Origin: Adiantum capillus-veneris
Lineage: Eukaryota > Streptophyta > Polypodiopsida > Polypodiales > Pteridaceae
Assembly: GCA_014529385.2 (NCBI GenBank)
Contig: CM043945.1
Span: 149,531,241 to 149,595,240 of the forward strand
Direction of reading: 5' to 3'
DNA: 64,000 nucleotides
Positions within the stretch are counted from its first letter, which is position 1. Every line of letters starts with the position of its first letter. Below the pieces are notes generated by a model, which saw only the letters and a program-made list of their open reading frames with translations, did not search any database and had not been told where the DNA came from. Made by a program: the position numbers and the translations under genes. This document shows, in pieces, positions 57,895 through 64,000 of this stretch.

Positions 57895-59087
57895 GAGTAT
57901 GTTTCTAAATGTGTGCTATGTCAAAAGACGAAGTTTGATAGAGTGAAGCAACCTGGATTGCTTCAACCTTTGCCAATCCCTAATTCACCATGGGAGAGCA
58001 TATCCATGGATTTTATCTTTGGATTGCCTAATTCTATCCATGGGAATACGGGAATATGGGCGATAGTAGACAGTTTTAGTAAACAAGCTAATTTTATACC
58101 TGTCAAAACGACTATCAAAGCCCATCAAATGGCAACCCTCTTCATTTCACAAATCTTCAAGTACCATGGTTTGCCAATGTCCATAGTGTCGGATAAAGAT
58201 CCTAGAATGACCAGTAATTTTTGGAAGGGTCTCTTTGAGAATTTAGGAACAAGGCTAAACTTCTCTTCGGCCTATCACCTGCAAACGGATGGCCAAAGTG
58301 AAATAGCTAACCTAACAATTCTTGATCTACGAAAAGCCTATGTAACGGAAGTAGATCAAAGATCCAATGGGAGAAGTACTTACCCTTAGTGGAGTATGCC
58401 TACAATAACACTGTACATACTTCCACGGGAAAAGCACCTTTCAAGGTAATTGAGGGAAGATCAAAAAGTCCCCTGCTACTTAAGGTACATGAGAAGATCT
58501 TTGTTGCAGATGAGTATAGCCGAGACCTACAAGAATCTTTCCAAAAGATTAAGGATGCTATCTCTATCTCACAGCAGCAAAGGCAAAAGGCTGCTACTGA
58601 CAAGCACAGAAGAGCCCAAGCCTTTAAAGAAAATGATTGGGTCTTACTCAAATCTCCCAAGGCTCGATTAAGGAACACGACGGGCAAGAATCCTACGGGA
58701 CACCAAAAGTACTATGCTAAGTTAGCAAAAAGGTACTATGGTCCCTTCCAGATTCTTAGGTCAATCAATGAGATGGCCTATCAACTCAAGTTACCTAGCC
58801 ATTGGCTCACACACAATGCTTTTCATGTGAGCCTATTAAAGCCTGACAAAGGAGAGCCACCTCAAGAACCAACTATTGAAGACCCACCAGAGATTGAGGA
58901 CCAAGAAGAGGTGCTCCAGCCCGAGTCCATCCTTCGACATGAGACAAGGTACTAAGAGGCGGTAAGACTCCGACCATATCTTATTAAGTTTATGAATTAT
59001 CCTTTTGAAGATGCTAGATGGATGCAAGGCATACAACTAAAGGATCACCTAAACCTTGTCAATGCTTACAATGCTTCCCAAGAGTAA
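57895..59087 (+). pseudogene. Gypsy-1 integrase and chromodomain-like tail
   Basis: VSKCVLCQKTKFDRVKQPG completes the zinc-binding motif. Core: SISMDFIFGLPNSI and SIVSDKDPRMTS (two Asp), AYHLQTDGQSEIANLTI, where the catalytic Glu of the Gypsy QTERVN block remains as SE. After a frameshift MEYAYNNTVHTSTGKAPFKV and the C-terminal YYGPFQILRSINEMAYQLKL, HNAFHVSLLKP (to 58955). In the same frame past the TAA, YLIKFMNYPFEDARWM resembles the core of a chromodomain, ending at 59085-59087. Chromodomains direct chromovirus integration to chromatin marks; here it is cut off by a stop. Confidence 0.85.
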
Positions 59088-59440
59088 GCAAATGTACAAA
59101 TGTTGAAAATGAACAAAGTTTTTGTCTTATAAGACTCTCTTTTTCTTTATTGTGCACAAATGTGAAGTAGTATGCATGCTTAGATCAAGTTTGCGAAGAC
59201 GAAGTCTCCCAAACACCAAGAAGAGCTTGTCACTCTACTATGGAAGATTGATAGGACTAATGTGCAGACATGCTTGCGGCAACTTAGGCTCTCAAGCACC
59301 AAATGGACTAGTCATCCATTCTGGAATGATGTCGTATGGTAACATAGGGATCCTCTACCCGCTAGAAAAAGGACTAATGAATATGCTTTATCTTCTCTAC
59401 CCCATAGTCAAGGACGACTATGATTTCAAGAGAGAGGTAA
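59088..59440 (+). other. Gypsy-1 3' untranslated region
   Basis: Between the end of pol and the 3' LTR. The open frame 59122-59448 has no family motifs. It ends in a purine-rich TTCAAGAGAGAGGTAA, the likely polypurine tract. Confidence 0.6.
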
Positions 59441-61021
59441 TGTCATAATAACTCATATCTAATTCTCCTAAATGATTTCCTCATGTTAAACTGATCATTT
59501 AATATGGGAAAGTGCCAGGGGAGAAAAAGCTAGAATATTGGTTAAGCTAGCAGACCGGCCACAGTAGGGATCCAAAGGAGGGAAAATAGGGATCCAAAGG
59601 GGGGCCCATCTGCAAAAGAGCTATGTGCAACAATGGGCTCCAAAGACATCAAGACTTCCAAAATGCTAAGGTTCCAAAATCCAAAGGTTGTGTCCAATGG
59701 TCAAAGGCTTAGGAAATTGGATGCTTTGGGTGTGTTAGAAAAAGTCTTCACAAACTCCTACATAGGAGGGAGCGAGCCCAAGAAGTAGGGGATGAGAGAG
59801 AAACACACACACACACACACACAAGCTTCCTTTGTACACAAGGGGAAGAGGGACACATGTCAGCTCCCTAGGCCAAATGCCCACAAGGTGTACTCAAATC
59901 CTATTGGATGGCCATGTAGGTGGACCAATGAGAACTAGGCTAGAGTAAATCTAGTTTAATTAATTTAAAAATATTTCATAAAAGAACCAATAGGAATCAA
60001 GCTCTCTAGAACACTGTTGAACAGTCTCCCAAGGGGTCCAATGAGCATTCAGTAGCCCAATGGCTTGCCTGATTCCTATTGGCCAGGAGACAAAGGGGTT
60101 TAATGAGAGTTTAATTGCATTTATTAATTACCTAAAGCTCTCACAAAAGGGGAAAGGGGGACACATGTCAGAAGGCTGTCATTTGCTCCTGAAATCCTAT
60201 TGTCTAAGCTTGGGGAGGTCCAATGAGGTGCTAGCAAGAGCAAATAGCAAGAGGGGTCAACCAAGAGAGAGAGGGGGACTGATTTTTCAAAGGCAACTAT
60301 CCACACAGACTCACACAAGCTCATGTGTAGAGTAAGAAGACTCTCTCTCTCTTCTCAAGCTTTAATGGAAAGCTTATCACCTACTCCAAGCTTGTGAGAA
60401 GGGAGGCCTACACCAACAACTCTTGCCTTTGTGATGCAAATCCAACCAAGAGCCAAGCTTCAATGCACGCTCATCTCCTCTACCATGCTAATTACTAAGC
60501 TAATCTATGCTAATATGAGTGATTATGTGAGGAGATGTACATATTTCTCGTAACACTACTCCTTCTTCCTCTCAATCTACTCTCATACCCTGCTAGCTCT
60601 CACCATCTTTGAAGGTGTGTGAGGTCTTGGGTCTGAGACCGTGAGGGAATTGATGTTGTGTTTGATAAGTGTTTTGCTTAGTGCTTGAAGTTTCCATCTT
60701 CATTGCACTAGCTAGTATTGAAGGAACACAAAGAATTGTATTGTAAAATGTCTCTCTTGATGGGAGAAGCCATAATACAAAGCCTTTTGGAGGGGGGACC
60801 GACTCCATGCAAATCCGGTCCTCAACTTTTGTCAATTGCTTAATTCCTCTCTCTTTTGAAGTATTGTCCATGCTATCTAACTAGGTGTTATACTTTTTGT
60901 TGCTCTCTCCACCCAAGCACTCTTGTTATTCTCATTAGGAATCTATTCTAATGAAATGCTCGATCACTATGTTCATGCTATTTTCCACTACACACAAGTT
61001 ACTAGACCATTAAATGTTACA
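59441..61021 (+). repeat. 3' LTR of Gypsy-1 (1,581 bp)
   Basis: Begins TGTCATAATAAC directly after a purine-rich tract, matching the TGTCA start of Gypsy-2 and Gypsy-3, and ends AAATGTTACA. The right 980 bp are shared with the 5' copy. It contains (CA)n at about 59805-59822. The left boundary rests on the polypurine tract and TG end, since the 5' copy is truncated there. Confidence 0.82.
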
Positions 61022-61069
61022 TACTAAATTGATATAGGTCTCATGGCTTCGAGACGTGTACTCAGAGGC

Positions 61070-61545
61070 TTGTTGAGACCTTGACAGAATCAAGCAATTT
61101 GTTGCTCCATGGTCATCTGAGGAGCATATTAGCATTAGCATCCTTACAATCATCAATAGACTGCTTGTTTGGAGATTTATCAACGTCGTAAAGACACAAA
61201 CTTGGTATAGTACTCTTCAAGTGAAAGTCCTAACTAGAGTAGACCAAGAAATACACTCGTCTGGATCGCTTGATGAGTAGGACGGAGATAGTGTTCTATG
61301 ATGGCTTGTTTCATCTTCTCCCAAGTTGGGTTACTGGTGGGATTATCTCTGCAATGTTGTTTCCACCACAACTTGGCATCTCTGCTGAGGTGGAACATAC
61401 CTAAAATTATTTGGTTTTCTTGAGCAGTTCCTACCGCTATGAAATAATCATCCATAGCCTCTAACCATGCTTGTATATTCCGCTCTAGATTGGGTCATTC
61501 TCCCTTGAAGATAGGGAGTTGGACTTGCTTTAATTTCTTTTCTTG
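61070..61545 (-). pseudogene. Gag capsid fragment of a further Gypsy element
   Basis: On the minus strand: KLKQVQLPIFKGE, AWLEAMDDYFIAVGTAQENQ, MFHLSRDAKLWWKQHCRDN, TWEKMKQAIIEHYLRPTHQ and LSLEEYYTKFVSL. These are the capsid blocks of plant Gypsy gag. Stops break it at several points and neither pol nor an LTR can be linked to it. It differs from the gag proteins of Gypsy-1, -2 and -3. Confidence 0.7.
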
Positions 61546-62349
61546 TGTAACACTGTAGAGGCTATTTATGCGTGGGTTACCCTGAGATTAATTTATGGAG
61601 TCTACTGCTATTTATTTCTCTACTTTATTTCTATTTCAAAACATTTATCACTTCATTCTCATTGCAATGATCAAACAATAAATCCACTAGTCTTTATTCA
61701 AATAAACATGACATACAGTATTCTAGGAAAACTCATGGTATATACAATGACTGATACAAGAAAACTATTATGTACAAGGACATCAACACTCCTATATAAA
61801 AAGCCTATGCACCATGGGTGGGTCGGATATAAGATTACAAATTACATCTCTTGGCCCTCTAAAGCTAGGGCCTACACCCATGGGCCTTATTTTTCTTGGG
61901 TAGACTATGGTATTTACTTGGTCAAATACCCATTGGTTGTGTGACACTAGAATACCCTCTATTGCCAAGGTTTTATTTGGATCCTCTGTTCCTATGAAAA
62001 AGTATACTTCAATTATCAAAGCTCCTCGTCCCACTTGAGTCTTTTGAGACTTAAAGCAAACCCTTCCAGCTCTCCCGCATCTATGAGAAAGACTCCACTA
62101 GACCTTCTCCAGCTAATTCCCCAAGTGGGTGGGAAAAACATGTAATCCAATAGTTACACTCTTCCTACTGTGTATCTTCGGGACGTGCATGCTCCCATAA
62201 ACATGATGCTGGGGATAATGTTTCTCTATTCTCTTTCTCTTGACATTTTAGCCTTGGGACCATCTCTTGTGAGATGTGACAAATGCTATAAAAGCTCCCT
62301 CAGACACTGTGCTTGGTGGTTGTCTCTTCCTTAACCACCTCCATGACAT
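61546..62349. other. 0.8 kb without a recognised gene
   Basis: The plus-strand frame 61543-61944 and the minus-strand frame 62034-61792 show no family motifs. No LTR ends or repeats seen. Confidence 0.45.
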
Positions 62350-62830
62350 GTATTGTGTCCTTTTCCTCTTTCTCTATTGGTAAAGAGCACCTGTTCAAAA
62401 TTACTTTTGCCGAACATAGAGGAGTCTTCCTCAGGTTCCTTCTCTTCCACAATTAGTAAGCACAACAAATCTCTAAATGTGGGAATGTTTTTGCGAAGAT
62501 GGATACCAGACTTAAAATGTATGTATTATGGACCCAGACCTTGCACACATACTTCCACCTCATCGTCATCATCAATTGTAACAGTAATTGATGCAAGGAA
62601 CTCACATATGTTATTTATCTTCTACAAATAGTCATTGATAGACAAGTTTCTTTTCTGCATTGTATTCAGCTTAGTCTTCAACTACAGCTTTCTTGCTTTT
62701 ATATTGGTTACATCCAATGATAGTTAAGTGTCCCAAGCCTCCTTAGCACTACGAGCATCTTGTATGTGTCTAATCATAGTGTCTTGCACACTCACAAAAA
62801 GCCAATACATGAAGAAATTTGGTTACAAGG
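62350..62830 (-). pseudogene. UBN2-type Copia gag fragment
   Basis: Minus strand: QDARSAKEAWDT, LKTKLNTMQKRNLSINDYL, INNICEFLASITVTIDDDDE, VCVQGLGP and DLLCLLIVEEKEPEEDSS, interrupted by stops. This is the order of conserved blocks in plant Copia gag (short helical repeats, then a GLGxEY-like motif). A Met-tRNA-like PBS lies upstream at 62993-62982, as expected for its 5' end. Protease and pol are not present to the left. Confidence 0.65.
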
Positions 62831-62981
62831 ATGTGTCAAAAGGGTTGCACACAAACATGAGATGAAAAAACTCCAAAAAGAAGCATGTCATTTGGAGATT
62901 GTTTGACAATGGCTCCTAGGAATCCCAACACAACTTCTTCTTTTGCTCCTTTGTGCTCCTCTAAGATCCTTAGACACAACC

Positions 62982-62993
62982 GGGCTTTGATAC
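62982..62993 (-). promoter_or_regulatory. Primer-binding site of the minus-strand Copia remnant
   Basis: The minus strand reads GGTATCAAAGCC here and, with the flanking T (62994), TGGTATCAAAGCC, a common plant Copia PBS variant. An LTR should lie to the right, but its boundaries are not clear. Confidence 0.6.
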
Positions 62994-62994
62994 C

Positions 62995-63909
62995 ATATTA
63001 AGAGTTAGAGAAAGAGAAAGCTTGAGCTCTTGCAAGTGCACACATACAAAGATGGAGGCAAACCTTCTACTTCTTTTAAGACTAACTCAAGATAAGAAGG
63101 CTACAAAGCACAAAAGAGAAAGTACAACATAAGGGGAACTAGTACAATGGTCTAGTGTGAACTACTAGTGAGTGATTTGGATGGATAAGTGTGCTATTGG
63201 TCTGGTAGGTAGACTAACTTATTGGTTTGGTAGGTAGATGAAGTCATTATAGTTTAGCTATAGTATCACTGGTGATGGTGATGATATGCGTACGCACCAA
63301 GGTATGCTAGTGATGATGATTGTCAATGATAGTCATCAAAGACTAGTACATGTTGAGCTTGACATCTCAATAGTTGACATTGGTTCACCTTTGTCAATTG
63401 TGGCACCATGAGGGCAAGTCTCCAAGACTTAGGAAAAACTTGGCAATGGCAAACAATCTCTAAGGCATCTAACATATCAAAACATTGGCCCAATGGTGTC
63501 CCTAGCTGCCACCTTTTAGACATGCTTTTCAAATGCAACAAAAAACAAGACTTAGTAGCTTTACCTTTTCACGAGCATTTCAAAACATTGTCCTCAACAA
63601 ACCAAGTATTTCCCTAGCATATTAAAATGATGTAAAAAACTCTAGTTGGTCGTAGCCCTCTAACAACGTCTCAAATTGCAACTCCTTTTGGCAGCAAAGC
63701 CAAACAGTTCTCACATATAGTGTCTCAATATGCAAGGGGTTTTTGGAAAAGTTTTTGACAGCCTTTTAATATGCACGGGTTTTTGGAAAAACAATTTTCT
63801 GACAACATCTAAAATCCCAATCTTGTGAAGAACACAAACTCTTAATAGCCAAAATTCTAGTGACCTCCTTCTTATTTTCCTCTTCTTTTCGACAATCAAT
63901 AAGCACATA
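62995..63909. other. 0.9 kb without a recognised gene
   Basis: Probably includes the 5' LTR of the minus-strand Copia remnant and then the leader of the next element. Open frames (for example minus 63541-63323, plus 63408-63617) show no family. Confidence 0.4.
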
Positions 63910-63921
63910 GCTTTGGTACCA
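63910..63921 (-). promoter_or_regulatory. Second PBS-like site, with an LTR end beside it
   Basis: The minus strand reads ...TTTGACA followed by TGGTACCAAAGC, that is, an LTR-type CA end directly joined to a Met-tRNA-like PBS with one change. This suggests another minus-strand LTR element whose LTR starts at 63922 and continues out of the window. Confidence 0.5.
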
Positions 63922-63956
63922 TGTCAAAGTTGACGGTGTGGAAGCATAGAGCAATG

Positions 63957-63961
<5 letters not shown>

Positions 63962-64000
<39 letters not shown>
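63962..64000. repeat. (GA)n microsatellite at the right edge
   Basis: A pure GA run reaching the window end, inside the putative LTR that starts at 63922. Confidence 0.95.

Larger units (their letters stand above)
42253..61021 (+). mobile_element. Gypsy-1: outer Ty3/Gypsy element of a three-level nest
   Basis: Partial 5' LTR (42253-43202), PBS, gag, protease, RT start (to 46240), the inserted Copia-1a (46241-56780), the rest of RT, RNase H, integrase and a chromodomain-like tail (56781-59087), 3' LTR (59441-61021). The sequence on the two sides of the Copia insertion joins within RT after one copy of TGGAG is removed. It carries many stops and frameshifts, and its own 5' end is lost. Oldest member of the nest. 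Confidence 0.93.

Overview
The window looks like nuclear DNA of a land plant with a large, repeat-rich genome. The plant signals are plant-type Ty1/Copia and Ty3/Gypsy retrotransposons primed by initiator-Met tRNA (TGGTATCAGAGC and variants), a PPR-repeat relic of plant type, plant-like calmodulin and beta-tubulin fragments, and many long (CT)n/(GA)n tracts. The density of nested elements and of long GA tracts would suit a fern or another non-flowering plant, but that placement is a guess. I see no rRNA, tRNA, CRISPR or organellar genes.

Layout. 1-9.1 kb: a tandem repeat array (about 400-1325), a beta-tubulin pseudogene fragment (3435-3728, minus), an intronless calmodulin homologue without a normal start (5369-5878, minus), a PPR relic (6296-6366), and a 5'-truncated non-LTR (LINE) element (6738-8498) with a (TCTA)n tail. 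9.1-14.5 kb: a decayed minus-strand Gypsy element ('Gypsy-3') with a 178-bp LTR and PBS at its right end. 15.2-18.7 kb: a minus-strand Copia copy ('Copia-1b') with a 192-bp LTR, truncated after integrase. 18.7-28 kb: a 180-bp tandem duplication, two decayed Gypsy pol fragments in opposite orientation, and a Copia RT/RNase H remnant. 28-43 kb: two copies (A and B) of a 1.3-kb repeat, copy A holding a probable 627-bp solo LTR; a complete but inactivated Gypsy element ('Gypsy-2', 31913-37775, TSD TTTGT); a possible two-exon gene (37941-38543); and a 150-bp fold-back element (39891-40039). 42.3-61 kb: a three-level nest. Gypsy-1 (42253-61021) is split in its RT by Copia-1a (46241-56780, TSD TGGAG), which is split in its gag-pol by Copia-2 (49833-55053, TSD GTTAA). 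61-64 kb: minus-strand gag remnants of further elements.

How the parts work together. Nearly all recognisable coding sequence belongs to retrotransposons, with gag, zinc knuckle and protease followed by integrase-RT-RNase H (Copia) or RT-RNase H-integrase (Gypsy). LTR differences that I counted by eye rank the insertions. Copia-2 is youngest (4 substitutions in about 596 bp), then Copia-1a (6 in 192), then Gypsy-2 (8 in 172). Copia-2 has one reading frame with only two nonsense codons and is the element closest to intact. The host-gene signals are fragments or retrocopies, apart from the calmodulin homologue and the 37941 candidate, which could be expressed. I found no clear new biological system. 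The most informative structures are the dated nest, the solo LTR with its empty-site paralogue, the fold-back element, the chimeric tubulin reading frame and the calmodulin copy.
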